Assembly: GCA_008921705.1 (NCBI GenBank)
Contig: VFFE01007488.1
Location: 1,426,970 to 1,490,969, forward strand
Direction: 5' to 3'
Length of the DNA: 64,000 nt
From: Burhinus oedicnemus
Taxonomy: Eukaryota > Chordata > Aves > Charadriiformes > Burhinidae
Shown: in pieces, positions 33,223 through 46,047 of the stretch
Layout: each line of letters opens with the position of its first letter
How positions within the stretch are numbered: the stretch's first letter is position 1
Position numbers and translations under genes: made by a program
The notes under the pieces: model-generated
Databases searched by the model: none
Seen by the model: the letters and a program-made list of their open reading frames with translations, nothing else
Told to the model about the DNA's origin: nothing

Positions 33223-36200
33223 TAATACATTTAAATAAGATCTAGGTAAGAACTGAATCCGAAGTAGAATTTAGAAAGCAGCCACAAAGGCACACTTGCT
33301 ATTTTTTCTCTATTAAAATCCAGAAAAGGAAATCCTGCTTTTAGTTAATTCTCAGTGTTCAATGTTTTGCACAGCAGGAGAAATAAATGACTAGTAACTA
33401 ATGCTGGTGTGTGTCACAGAGGGACAGAAACACAATTCTATATGTTTATTTATACAGCAACTGCTTTCCACAGGCCACTTTCTGGCCTCACAGCCAAAGG
33501 TGGATGAATCACATTGTTTCAACAGAGTGAAATAATTGAAAAAATATAAATGGGATTACAGTTTTTGTTTAAACAGTATATCACGATAGTTATTAACCTC
33601 AAATCTGGAACATATGTACGTCTTCTAAATGACATCACATAGACAAAAGCACTGGCCATTGGACAATAATCTGTAGTTGCATAAAAATGAAGCATTTTCC
33701 ATTCACTTTTGTATAAGTTACATTATGCTAACTTTGCATCACAGGTCGTTTATGGACAGATTAAAAGGTATGGTCATTGAGATGTAGAGTTAGTTGTTTA
33801 GACAACTATAGAAAAAGTTCACGAGTGGGACAGGAAGAGATAAAATACCAGATCACTCTGCGATGGCCAGGAGTAAAATGGATGATTTTTATATGCCTGC
33901 TATGTTTAATACAGTGTTCAAGATTTTCAGATTTTACTCAACAAATTCTGACTGGTGGGTTTGGGGATTAGGAGGTTCTTTCTGAAGAATGGCATGGCTA
34001 CTGGGTGAAGCAAAGACTTTCCACTTTTCTACATAGGAAAAAGTCCAAAGATGAAAAGGAGATGTAAGAGGTGTATAAATTGGGTAATTCCAGCTGAGTA
34101 CATGGGGGAAGAGTACTTCATGGAGTTTCCATGGAAAACAAATGCACTGTTGGCAGGATCAGCAAACGGATGGAAAATTTCTGACAAAAGTGTTTTTCAT
34201 TAAAATGTGTAGAAGGATTGAGATGGACATCTTTTGTGGAATTGTACCACTTCTGATAAAACTTCCGCTGGATAAGATTTCCAACAGCAGAGTGGAATTT
34301 TTTTGTCTCTTTTTCAAACGAGGGTGATAGAAATAATTCCTTCTGCCCTCCTCAGCACGTATGCTGTTAGGGCTCTCATCTGGTACAGGTTCCTACTCTG
34401 CCTAATTCCCACCTCAGTTGTGAACTTCGGTTGCCGTTTTCATACGTGATTAAAAGCTGCTCTGCTGCCAGGGCAGTTCCATGTTCCACTTCAAAACGCA
34501 TGGAAGAAAGAAGAACTATAGATCAGAGTTTATGCAGTTAGTGATGAATTCGAGTCCTTATTCTCCTGTTTCCTAGCTACTATTATTATTATAGAAACCT
34601 AGGAGATTTCTGGTTTATCTCAGATATTTTCACTGGGCAGGAAAAGGATTTTTTTGTCCATTAACACTTGAAGAAGTTCCAAAGACGTGCTGATTGAACA
34701 GGATGTCCCAGTGTCCTTTCCTCAGCCCTCTGTATAAAGGCATAATAACTCAAGAAAGATTCTCTGTCCCCCTAGATAAAAGAAGGGAAAGAGAATAATT
34801 TGATAACGTGGGTTTGCGTAGACACATGCCTCCCTACAGTTATTTGAAACTGTTCAGAAAATTATGTGCTTGAGAGAGACAGAGGTGTAGTGTAGTCAAC
34901 CGTATCACAAGGAGACAACCCAGAAGAGACATTTATGAAGGAAAAAACTGCAAGTAAGAAAAGCACCTTTGCAGAAATCAACATGGAAACAGAACCTGCT
35001 ATAATCGTCCTGAAAGGGACAGATGTTGGCGTTACACCCTCAGCTCATCTGGCCTATTATGTCTCTGAATGCTGAAGCTCACAATGCTTTTTTTCCTCCA
35101 ATTTCAGAAGCGTCAGACAGGAGACACACAGTGCCAGCGAAAAACCTTATACCGATCTCTTGTTAGCTAACTGCGGTGTTTTGTTCCATGGTTATATGTC
35201 TGCACAAGCCGTCATTGTGTCAGTCATAATTACCACCTGTTCAGTGGCTCCCTTCAGGTTTCATCACCTTTGCAGTATTAAGCAGCCAGCTGCAGGAAGC
35301 AGAGTCGGCTGCCCTGGAGCAGCAACCGTCAGCCTCTGGATTTCAAGGTATAATTGCTGCCTGAGCACAAACAGCAGCCTCTCCCTCCTCCCTGCATAAA
35401 ACACCCAATCTGCTCCTTTCTTTGGCAGAGTTCAGAGCCCCATCAAATGTACTTTTCGCACAGGATAGGAAGATAGACACTATCTTCTGCAGGGGCAACT
35501 CAGCATGGACTGGAGGGGGGACTATGAAGTTATGTGGCTGTGCCGCCATGTGCCGCCACATGAAAATGTGACCCGGTACTCCTTATTGGAAAGGGGCTTC
35601 AGCTTTCCTGTAAATCCCTTCTTATCTCTTCTGTGAAAGATGTGAGCTACCTCTGGTAAGGAAATCTAACTATAACATTCTAGATGTCCCCCAGATTTGG
35701 GGACTTCTCCTGAGTAAAAATTTGGAGTACCCCCATCTAAACTTGTCTCTCTTTTCAAGAGCTATGCTCTGGTGGAAGGGCAGGTAGATTAGTCCTTGTC
35801 TGGGCCAGCCAGGCAGAAAGAAATGGAAATGCAAAACTGGGAGGCAGTTGCAGAACATTCCTGTCAGGCTGGTGCATAGTTTCACATGCCAATTGCCTTT
35901 CCTCTCTTCCCATCCTGTTTACCGTGTTTTATAAATTCAGCTTTGGCTGCATGACCCAGACCAGCAAGCCTGCCAACAATCATGTTGCATTTTGTTAACT
36001 CTTTATGACTTCTGGACAGCGTGCTGCTGCGATTGTCACACTCTCACTTAAACATATGGCACGTGGAGACACAAATGGCTCCAGCATGCAGCTTTCCATG
36101 ATAGATTTTTGCGTACCAATTGCAGATGCTATTTGAGGCTGCTGAGATTGGCGTGGTTCAGTCCTGGAAGAAGTGAAAATCCTCTGCTCTGAGAAGTACC

Positions 36201-39200
36201 TGGCATGCTGGGTTTCTTAGTCTCAATTAGGAAAGCCAAAGATACTGTCAGACTTTTCTCAATCCAACAGAAAAGCTACCAAACTGGACCAAGTATGTGT
36301 ATCATGTTGGAGAGACAGGAACGACAATAAAAGCTTTGAAGTGGTAGGAGTAAGAAGTGTTGAGAGACTAACTGAGGAGAAAAGAAGTGATTTCATGTTT
36401 ATCAGGAACAAGGAGGAATTTAGAGATTCAGAAGTTCTGCCTGATTAAGGTCCCCACATTGGGATGTTTGTAGCATATTTGTCAATACAGCATATTTAGG
36501 TGGGAAATTTTCTGAGGTCCTCCTTGCATATGAGACTTTCTGAGCTAACCTCAAGACCAAGTCACTACAAGAAAACATAAAACTGTTGAATATTAAAACT
36601 AATAGTGAAATAATCAGATAGCATAAAACCCCCCAAACACCTCCCAATGTTCCTCCAAAGATAAATAACTCATTTATGTGCTGAGGAACAGGCATGAAGA
36701 GTGCTCCTCATGTCCTTTCTTCCTATAAGTTGATTCTTCTTTAGTTTTGAGTCTGAATCAGTGAAAAAGATTTTAGGGGATTTTACATGGGTTTCTTGCC
36801 ACAAAACTCTGAATTGACATCCAAAATTGACATGGCCTGACAAGAAGGAACTGGATAATGATCATGGTCCCATTCTTTTGATGAGGCAGAACATAGCGCA
36901 AATTTGAAGGAGGGAAAGCCTGAAGGAGAAACAGATTCTAATTTTGTGGAGACATACTGCACTCTTCAAACTCACATATTTTCCACTAGACTTGCTGGAT
37001 TTGAAAAGATGCGAGAAATACAGTAATAAAAATATCTAACTTCACCAAACTCTTTAATGAAGAAGAGTTAATCATGAATCTTCAAGTGGAAAATCTGGGC
37101 GGTTGTTACACTTCACCAACTGCTGCTTTTACTTGTAATAGTGTTTCATACTGCTTAACCACGTTGTAGTGCATTGGCACGAGTAATATTAGTTTCGGAT
37201 CCACTGGAAGCTAGGTTGCGGGAAATCTCAAACTTCTTGGCATTTTAAGTTTCTGAAGTGCTGTAATCCACCAGGATGTGTTTTCATACAGAAACGGGTA
37301 TACGTGTAAATGGTCACAAATAACACCACTTTTCTTCATTTTCCTTGGCCTCTTGACCTTACTTCAGTCCTGAAACTCTCTCCTTTCCTCACCTCCCTTG
37401 CTTCCTAATGTATGTTTCTCTTGATTTCTTTTAGAAGTCCTTTAAAACAAGTGTAGTTTCATTTCCTAATGTGACTGCAAAGAACTGCTCCTGTCTAAAT
37501 TCACCTCTTCGCAGCTGGCTGGTCTCCTGTCATCCATCCCATGCAAGTACAGTGTTATCCTCTTGTCCCACTTTGCTCCCAACTTTGGAACAAGCTATAA
37601 GCTTGTTCATGAGTGTTATTTCTCTTGTGAAGTTAGTGGACCAGAGTAGGAATTGACTCAGTACATTGATAGAAGTGGAATGGACTGGAAAAGAAGAAAT
37701 TAGTGATTAACAATTGCTAAGGTGCCCAACTGATCTAAGTACATTTCATAGTTGAAGAGCCTTGAGCTAAGTATGGACCAGAATCCCAATTGTGAGTAAG
37801 CTGGAAGTGTAGGAAAGCTCAAATCTGAATCCAGACTTTGTTATCTGTTCTTTTCTTGAAATATATCAAATCCACTCAATGAAACAGCAAATACGTAAAA
37901 AACATCTGTAGCTTCTGTCATGGGACAGTAGGAAACCGTAACTGAATATTTCCAAGGATCCTCTTAGCTGGTAGTTAATCTGGAGTAGGTGGGATATGTA
38001 CAAAACATTATTCTAAGCATTTTTTCCTTGCTTTTACCAAGAGCACTGTCTGGCTCTGGATGAACAGAAACTGTTTGGAAACAGCCGGTTGTTAGTGGGC
38101 CAAACCAAACCTGGACACTGTGGGCTTGACCGTGTGACATGACTGTGTTTTCACTGAAAGCTCACCAGGATGCTGTGTCAGACAAATGCGCTCCTGGAAT
38201 ACAGGTGGCAGGAAAGGCTTGGCCATATGGAGAAGTATTGCTGTTTCTGTCACTGCCAAAAGCTGTACTAGATGCCCCACAAAACAGAAAGAGGATCTGC
38301 TGCAGTCTAAAAGGCTTGTTAACTCCATTGGACATAACACAATGAAAGCAAAAATGTTTTCCTTCATTAGAAAGAGTAGAAACAGAGTGGTATTAGGAAA
38401 ACAGTGGTCTGTATCAAGTGAATGACGCAGTTACACAGGGAAGGAGCCATAGGAAGGCCTTATCAGCATTGCAGCCAAGATAAAGTAAGTACTTGCCACT
38501 GAACCTCTGTTCCCTCTATCTTCTCTGAGCATATCACCAGCAAGTTCATGTCTATTGTCACTCTTACCATGAGTTATGCGATTCTCACTTCTGAACCAGG
38601 CTCTGGCCTGTGATGCCCTCTGTGTCACTCACAGTTATGCAGTAACTGAGAGAATTTGTATCTGCAGGCACAGCAATGAAGACAGTGACCTGCCAGCTTT
38701 TCAATTCTACCCCCAATCAAAGAGGGATTTATTTTCCGATAGGATTGTAAAATTTAGAGAAAATGGAATTTAAGGCTTCAGATAGTTGCTGGACCTCATC
38801 CTGACTCTAAACTTAACTTCACCCCAAAGTTAGCCCAGACAGGCAGACCTGCCCCAGACGTCCCTCGCACAGTACCACCGCACGACAGTTAACTTTCATC
38901 AGAGGGAGAAAGCCCATTTTTAAACTTTTCAGAATATGTGGCAGGATTTCCCTGCTCAGCCAAAACTGCCCAGGGAGCTGAAAGGAAGGTGGGATAATCC
39001 TCCCAGAGCCCACGACTCTGCCATTTCTTTGTGCCCATCCCAGTGTCCTGAGGGGAGGTGGCTTGCCAGGAGCAGGCGAGGACGCCTCACAGCCTCTCCA
39101 CGTAGCTGTAATGAGTTTTCAAACTGCCAGGTGTAACCGGCTCACTGCTGCTTAGGCCCCAGACTGTGTGTGCTGGCTTAGCCCAAGTGAGCTGCAGTTC

Positions 39201-39306
39201 TTCCAAAGAAATGTGTTCACTGGTGCTATGACCAAACTGCTGGTGAGCTATGTTGGCACATGTACAAATGCTGTGAGCTTTGGTACCAGTTACAACTGTG
39301 GCATCT
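33223..39306. other. Unique non-coding stretch, no gene seen
   Basis: About 6.1 kb. No recognisable gene or element. A frame at 33777-33971 contains 'RWPGVKWM', faintly like the 'YWPGM' motif of integrases, but has no zinc-ligand pattern and was not accepted. Positions 35190-35260 look motif-dense. A short direct repeat of GTGCCGCCA/GTGCCGCCACATG lies at about 35539-35562. Confidence 0.6.
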
Positions 39307-39495
39307 CAAGAGGTCATCTAGACTGGGCCTACTACACCTAAACTACCCTTGAAAGACATTTGTGCAGCCTATTTTTAAGAGCCACCAGAAGTAAAGATCT
39401 CACATCCCCTTCAGAAATTGATTTCTGTGCTAACCTCTCTCTACTGGTTCCCTAAGGTATTTTAAAACGCTTAATCTAAATCCTAAAGCCAATAA
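39307..39495 (-). repeat. Old, strongly diverged CR1 3' fragment (minus strand)
   Basis: The plus strand reads 'AGAGGTCATCTAGACTGGGC', a CR1 3' UTR in reverse complement. This leads through a diverged body to 'TTGATTTCTGTGCTAACC' and 'TTAATCTAAATCC', which match the 'CCAGTGCTT(A/C)ACC' and 'TAACCTAAATCTC' landmarks of the CR1 C-terminal coding region. Many indels are present, so it is an old copy. Confidence 0.6.
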
Positions 39496-42400
39496 TAGCC
39501 ACATGGAGAGAACCCAAAACCTGACAATGGGTGTTAATACCAGTTCAGAAACCTTGAGCTGTAGATTGTCTGAATACAACTGTTTCGTGGTCACACTAGG
39601 CTGGGCTGGTACCAGGCGAGTGCAAGCAGCAACCTGCAGGCAAAATTAGGCCATGGCTTTCCAGGGGAAGTGCAGCTTCCCATCACTCCTATGTGTGCCT
39701 AGAAGCTTCTTGGGTAAGAGCATGGACAGAAAAAGTGATTTCCTCACAGCAGTCCACACAGAAAGTTTTGGATTGTGTTGCAGCCTGAGGCAATGAGAAA
39801 GGGATATCTTGGGCATCCTCTGAGCCCTGCACCAAACAGCAGAGGGGACAGATCTTGTTTGCCAGCAAGGCTAGATGCTCTGAGGTGGGAATATTGCTTC
39901 TGGTGATTGAATTACTTCACCTAGAGCTTGGTAGTGTGTCTCCACAAGGCACTGTGTAGGACCATGTGGATGGAGGTGTTTAGCAATGTCAGTGTTTTCT
40001 GAATCAGCAACCAACCCAGAACCTAATTTCCTTGCTTAGACATAAACACAACCCAAATCTGGTTAACATTCACTAGGTGAAGTTTGAGCTCTTTTTTTCA
40101 CCTCCGTGGCATTTTCCTGTATTTCCCATAGAGCCCCTCAAGTGTGGTTCTTCTCCCGAGCATTTCTGGGCTGGCAGTCATGCAAGAGACTTTCCTGCGC
40201 TTTGCAAAGCTTCCCTCTTCCAGCTAGCTGAGAGATGAGGAAAACAGACTGTCTCAAAATAGACTTCTACTTTCCATTCTGACCAAAACACTACATGTTA
40301 GGAAGGTGGCATTTCCCCCGTTCACCTTAAGAACGGCTTTTTGAGAGCCCTGCTTCCTCAGTGATTTGGATTCAGTTTGGCTGAAGCAGAGCACAGGGGC
40401 AATATTTAATACTTCCTTGCTATTTTCTCTAGCTTTGATTCACTGCAGTGTAATTTTGGAAGCTTAATCTAGTTTCATCAGCCATGACTGGAGCTAGAAA
40501 ACAGGGCAAGTTATCAGAAGATACAGCAGGGAGATAACTAAAGGAAGTTTCATTTGGCACAAATTATCAGGAAATCCTCCCAAAATCAAGCCGTCAAGGA
40601 AATGATGGAAGTACATGATTTCACTAAAAATGAACACACGCACATACCAAAACACACAGACACACAAGTACACAGCCCCTTTCCATCCTCTGAAAGTCAG
40701 TTTGCTTTTTTTCTGGGGCTACTACAAATATTTTAAGGCATCCTGGCTCCAGTCCAATCCTCTGCAATTGCTGGCAGCCATTTTAAATCATCCTTGTCAT
40801 AAGTTTCACGGTAGCAGTTGTTTGTGCTTTTATTTTTATTATGACCCAATCCGAACCCGGCACTCTGGAGCAGTTCAGGGTCTGCGCCCAGATCTGAGCG
40901 CAGCAGCTGGCACACCTGTCCCAAACGGGTCTTTATTATTTATTGCCTGTGCTGCGGGAGTCCCCAGCAGCCGCCTCCCAAGCAGGGCTCTGCTCTCGGG
41001 GAGCAGTTTGTGCTGCCAGCAGCTCACGCGGCGAAAAAAAAGGGCAACCCAATCCTGGGGACCAACAGGAGCAGCACTAAGGGAAGTTGGGATGTAAGGT
41101 GGCAATTACCAGTCATAAGTTTGCAACGTGATTGCCCGTGGGCATTGAAACTGCTTAATGTTTTTCCAGCCCTCAGAGGGCTGAGGGCCCCCAGCCCTCC
41201 CCACAGAAGCCAAGGTCACCTTGCAAGAGGTGCACTGTGGGGATTGGGCCCAACAGGCTCTGACTCCATTTCCAGTTTGCCCGTGGTTTAATAGGGTACA
41301 ATTTTTGGCACACCTCAGTGCATCTGATTTTTGTCACTATGAGAGCACAAGGACAAATTGCTGACAAAGAGGGCTGCGTAAAGATGCATTTGGGTGTAAT
41401 AGCTGTGGCAATATTTCAAACAGCTTCCTATTGTACATCTTCAAGAGAGATGCAAGCACTTGTGCTTTATAATTGTGCGACCGTATCACTGAATATGGAT
41501 AGCGCTTACAAGTGCTGCGTAACGTGTTGACAACTCTGCACACATAAATATGTATTGTTTTTCAGGCACCACCTGGGCAAAGAGAAAAGTAGAGGTTTTA
41601 TTTTAATTTCTTTCGCAATGTCTGAGCAAACTGTTACAAGATTTATAAAGAAAAGTGGGAGTCCTAATGACTTAACCAGCAATTCAAGACAAAGCACCTC
41701 AGATCTCTAAGTTCAGCTCCCTAAAACATTCCTATCTACTGCTCAGATCCCGCCAATTATTCCTTTTTTTACGGCTATTAGCTCTTGAACTCTCTGGTTT
41801 GTTCTTTACCTCTTTTGGGTGACTTTTCAAAATTCAGATCATTCTAAAGTAAAAGCTTTAACCGTCCTTCAAGCCAAGATTCCTCTTTCTTTTTGACATC
41901 AAGACTTCTCTCTTTGATAACTTCAAATGCTTCTCCCTCTCTGCAGTGAGTACTTAATTCTCACCAATGGTTTCGCTTTTCTGTCAAACATAGCAGTAGC
42001 ACTCTGAATGTTGTTTATCTGCTTTGGCCATTGGTTGCTTTCTTTGCCTCTTTTTTTTTAAACTTTTCAACTAAATTGATATAAACACCACCACTATTTG
42101 CTCAACATTGTTGTGGGGGGTTTTGTTTTTCCTAATTATGTAAAAATATCCTTGCTTTTTAAACTCAATTAAAGCTTCCTTTATGTGTTAGTGGAGCTGC
42201 ACAATGGAGGTTTTCATCCTGTGCACCGCTTTCTCTGACTGTGAAACAAATAAAAGCCAAGCTTTTGCATTTCATAACCTTGAAGTTCTCTGAGTAGTTT
42301 CACCTCCAGGGCTGGGTAACTGAATGTTTTCAAGCAGCTTAGAGAGAAAAAATGGGGAGGGGGGTGAGATGGAGGAGAAGGCAGCAGTAAACAAGAATAT

Positions 42401-42585
42401 GATTTCAGATTTTCATGATTTAGATTACACCGAATAGCAGCAGCAGCCAAAGCAGAGAGAAAGAGAGAGTGTATATATACACGACAGAGTAGTTTTATAA
42501 CTTAGAATACATGAAAAGGCTAATGCATTTCTGGTAACATCCCACATTTTGTTAGCACTTTTCACCCCATACCAGTACAAATGAT
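39496..42585. other. Unique non-coding stretch, moderately GC-rich middle
   Basis: About 3.1 kb. Positions 40850-41250 are richer in G+C than the surroundings, with some CpG, but short of what I would call a CpG island. The overlapping frames there (40615-41097, 41010-41291 plus; 40875-41105 minus) show no domain. A hairpin with 8-bp arms, GCCCTCAG/CTGAGGGC, lies at 41169-41188. Confidence 0.6.
41169..41188. repeat. GC-rich 8-bp hairpin
   Basis: GCCCTCAG (41169-41176) and CTGAGGGC (41181-41188) are exact reverse complements around AGGG. No function is apparent. Confidence 0.7.
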
Positions 42586-42684
42586 ATTTGGTCTAGTGGC
42601 CAGGGTAGGGAGGGTTGGAACTAGATGACCTTTAAGGTCCCTTCCAACTCTAACCTTTCTACGATTCTATGACTCTGTGATATT
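42586..42684 (+). repeat. CR1 3' end with terminal octamers
   Basis: 'TGGTCTAGTGGCCAGGGTAG' is followed by 'GGAACTAGATGACCTTTAAG', 'GTCCCTTCCAACTCTAACC' and a tail of ATTCTATG/ACTCTGTG octamers. Only the last 100 bases of a CR1 are present; such short 5'-truncated copies are common in birds. Confidence 0.94.
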
Positions 42685-45600
42685 TGAGTACTGACAAACT
42701 GAAGGGAACATGCATAGACCATGTTAACCATTGCTGGGGCATGGCTGCAGATGTGGTATAATGTGGCAACTTGTTAGTGGCACTAATAGGGCTCTGAATT
42801 GCTACACTGCAATTTCAGGATAGACCTGTGAGAGAGTTTTACTGGAAAAGCACTAAAATGGAGGTAGTGACTCACAAGTGGTGGTGAGTTGTGTGGCACA
42901 GCTAGGATCAGGGGGCAGGAAGAATGTGATTGCCCACTTTAAATCATCCCTGCCCCCTCTACACACCCAGGGCTTTTTTATTACTACAAGTGGTCAAAAA
43001 GCCCTTTGTTTTCCAAATATTCTGACCACTGGGTCCTCTAGTAGTACAGTGACTTTTCGCACAGCCCTGACTCACTTGACCTACGAGTACCAAGTCAAAA
43101 AGGGTCTATCATATCTAGAATTACCAGTACTGCTTTCTCTACTAGGCAAGTTTACCTTAAAGGTTGCTCCTCCAACAGCTGACCTTGTCTGACCTTGCTT
43201 AGCTTGTGTTAGCTATAGAATTGCAGAAAAGTGCACACAGAAGTCAATAGGAGACAGCTTTTCAGAAAAAATTGTCAGCTATTTACACCTTCTATACAAA
43301 AAACTTCAGCCCAGACATGCAGAACCCCCCTGATTTGGTATGAGACTTATTTATGAGTTTGTAGAAGAAAGGCTGTGTATTAGGGAAAAAAACCCAACAG
43401 CCTTTATTATATAGTGAAGCCAGGATGTTCTTTAAATAGATCATGTTAGGTGCTGCAGGGAACGGGGAGAATTTAGGTGTTCCTGGTGAGAGAACAGTGG
43501 TGAGATACTCTTTCCATCATTGGAATAAACTCATAACATGCTCCATGGTACTTACTATCTGTGTTAAACAAAAACTCTTCTTGACACTCATCATTTGAAA
43601 TAATTCCTTCTGATTCCAAACCAATTTGTTAATGACTGCCTTTGTACATTGAAGCTGGTGGAGGGCAGGTGTATATTATTAATCTTGTTTCTACAAAAAG
43701 TGTTTTTTTTCTCTTATATTGTGTGCCTACAGGATAGTACAGTTACAGATGTAATCTGCAAAACATCAATTTGCAAGCAGAAACTTCAAGCTGTACAAGG
43801 GCACAGGGTTCTGTCTATGACTTTCAAACACAAGCCTGCTCTTCAAAGAGCTTGAGAAGAAAGTGTGGACACTAGTAGGACAAAATGTTCATTATTCGCT
43901 GTGATTGCAGATATACACACTGGAAATCAATGGCCAGTGAAATGTACCCTGTATAGTCCAGAGTTCTTCACTTATTTATCTCTAGCACATTTATGTATGT
44001 GAATAAGCACTATTACATTCATTTACAGCTCCAGGACAAGAAGGCACTCTGAGGTTTACAAGATTTGGCTGATGTGCTGTGGCCAGTCTCCCGTTTCCTT
44101 CAGTAGTTCAGTACAACAGGACACCAAGAGAAACAAGGAATAAATTTTATAGCTGGAACTTACATGCAAACACCCGGCTTCTCATTTAACTGACCCGGAA
44201 GATGATGTCTGCTCACAGATAGGAGGAGTTAATCTCCCTCACCAAAGACAGTAATTGTTTCCCTTTTTTTAAGTGCCATAGTCCATGACTTCTCACAGGA
44301 AGAAGAATGAGGATTGGGGATCAGTCTTATTTTCACTAATGACCTTGGAACAAAAAGTAAATGTGTGTTAATATATTTTATTGCTGGTATGAGGCTGGGG
44401 GGCATTGTGAACACAGATAAGGTTTAGGTGATAGCATAGAAGAAGCTGAAGACATTGGTGGTATGGCAGAAAAACATGATATGACATTTATAGTGCAAAA
44501 AGAAGGATCATTTACTTTAGAAGTAACAGAGGAAATTTGTTATGTAGAAGTTTATTGGTTAGAAATGACAGAGGGGAAGAAAAACCTCTGTGCACTAGAC
44601 AGTTTACTATGAGTATGTGATGCTATATAGCTATGAACAGGCAAATGTTGTATGGGGTGTCTTCCACAAAGTATTTCTGACAACAAAGTACAAGGTATTG
44701 AGCACTGTATCTACTTTTCATGAATATGAATCTAAACCAGAGCCAGTACATATCTCTTAGGATGATCAGGACTTGTGAATCCCAGTTTGTAAGAGGAACC
44801 AAGCTGGTTATGTACTGGATCAATTTGTGAAGTGCTTTACATAATGCCCCTACCCATTACTTCAATAAATGTGCTCAGTGAGGAAAGAGACCCTTTCCAT
44901 GCCTTTTTTATTTTAATGGTACTGACTTTGTGTTCGATCAGAGATCTTGGCTAGGTTCTTAATTTGTTGATTAGCTGAGGTGTCCTTTTAAATAAACTGA
45001 TAGTATTTGCTTATACTAGCTATGGCAAAACTACTATTTCTGCAGAAGTAGCCTCACATGCTTCACAACCTGGGATGGACTTGGCAGCCTGCAGCCCCAT
45101 GCCCACACCACCCCCCTCCCACAGGCTGCTCTGGCTGGTCCCCGTTCCTCCCAGTGCTGCCCCGGCCCCAGCTGAGCACAGCCCTGCACAGAGGCTCTTG
45201 GCTATGAGAAACTCAGGTTGCTCTGTCACAACCCTACATCTCCAGGACTGGCTCCCTAACATAGCTGGGGTGAGAGCAAGCCTCAGAGGCAAATGACAAA
45301 TGCAGTGCTAATGACATACTCTTCCTATACTAAACCCAGAAAGTCTGCACTGAAGCCAAGGTCCAGCACCTGTAGACTGAAGGAAGAAGAAGAAAAAGGG
45401 AAAGCACTATCGTTAGCTACACTTCTATGAAACGCTGTGGTACGGCAGTGATGACCTAAGAATTAAGACAGGCTAAATAGATACCTGTCCTTGAATAGCA
45501 GGTATTACAGGTGACTTATGTTAAGTGCAAAGCACAGTGGTACCTCTGTAAAGGTAAGAGTAGGAAGGATGATTATTATCATCAAACCATTTAATCTGTA

Positions 45601-46032
45601 TTTAGTGAATGATGATTATAAAGGCTGCCCATTCAGTAATGAGATTCCGACTCCCTTAGTTAATTGATATATGGCAGAGAACATCGAAAGCGATCTTCTT
45701 CAGCTCAATCTCACTTGATACTATAGTTGGACTAAGTTAAATAAAGTTTTCTCTGAACATTCATATGCTGTAAAAAAATCAGTTTGCTTGAAGTTGCTTG
45801 TAAATTTTCAATGGGAAGAGAAACTGGGCTTGCAGAGTCTGTTGGAAGTGATGGAGTTTCTCGAGACGTATGTCTGTAAACCTTTATATCACAACCTACT
45901 GTGATGCTGTGGCCTCAAGGTACTTCCCTGGCACGAAAAAAACAATCTTGCAATATTTCAGTTCTAACATGAAGTTCATTAGGAAGAATGAATTCTCAGA
46001 CTTTCTGAGAACAGAGGGCATGTGGCAGGAAT

Positions 46033-46047
46033 AAAAAAAAAAAAAAA
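46033..46047 (+). repeat. Poly(A) run, 15 bases
   Basis: Uninterrupted A15 after 'GGAAT'. No processed pseudogene is recognised upstream. Confidence 0.9.

Noticed and set aside
33777..33971. Possible second integrase fragment ('RWPGVKWM' and a C..C pair)
   Set aside because: The His pair is absent, the distance from WPG to C..C is too short and no other Pol motif lies nearby, unlike the relic at 15.8-17.8 kb.
40850..41250. Possible CpG island or promoter
   Set aside because: G+C and CpG are raised only slightly, and there is no exon or core promoter arrangement.
43990..44110. MIR-like 'ATTCATTTACAGCTCCAGG' stretch
   Set aside because: Similarity is limited to a short core word and falls apart on both sides.
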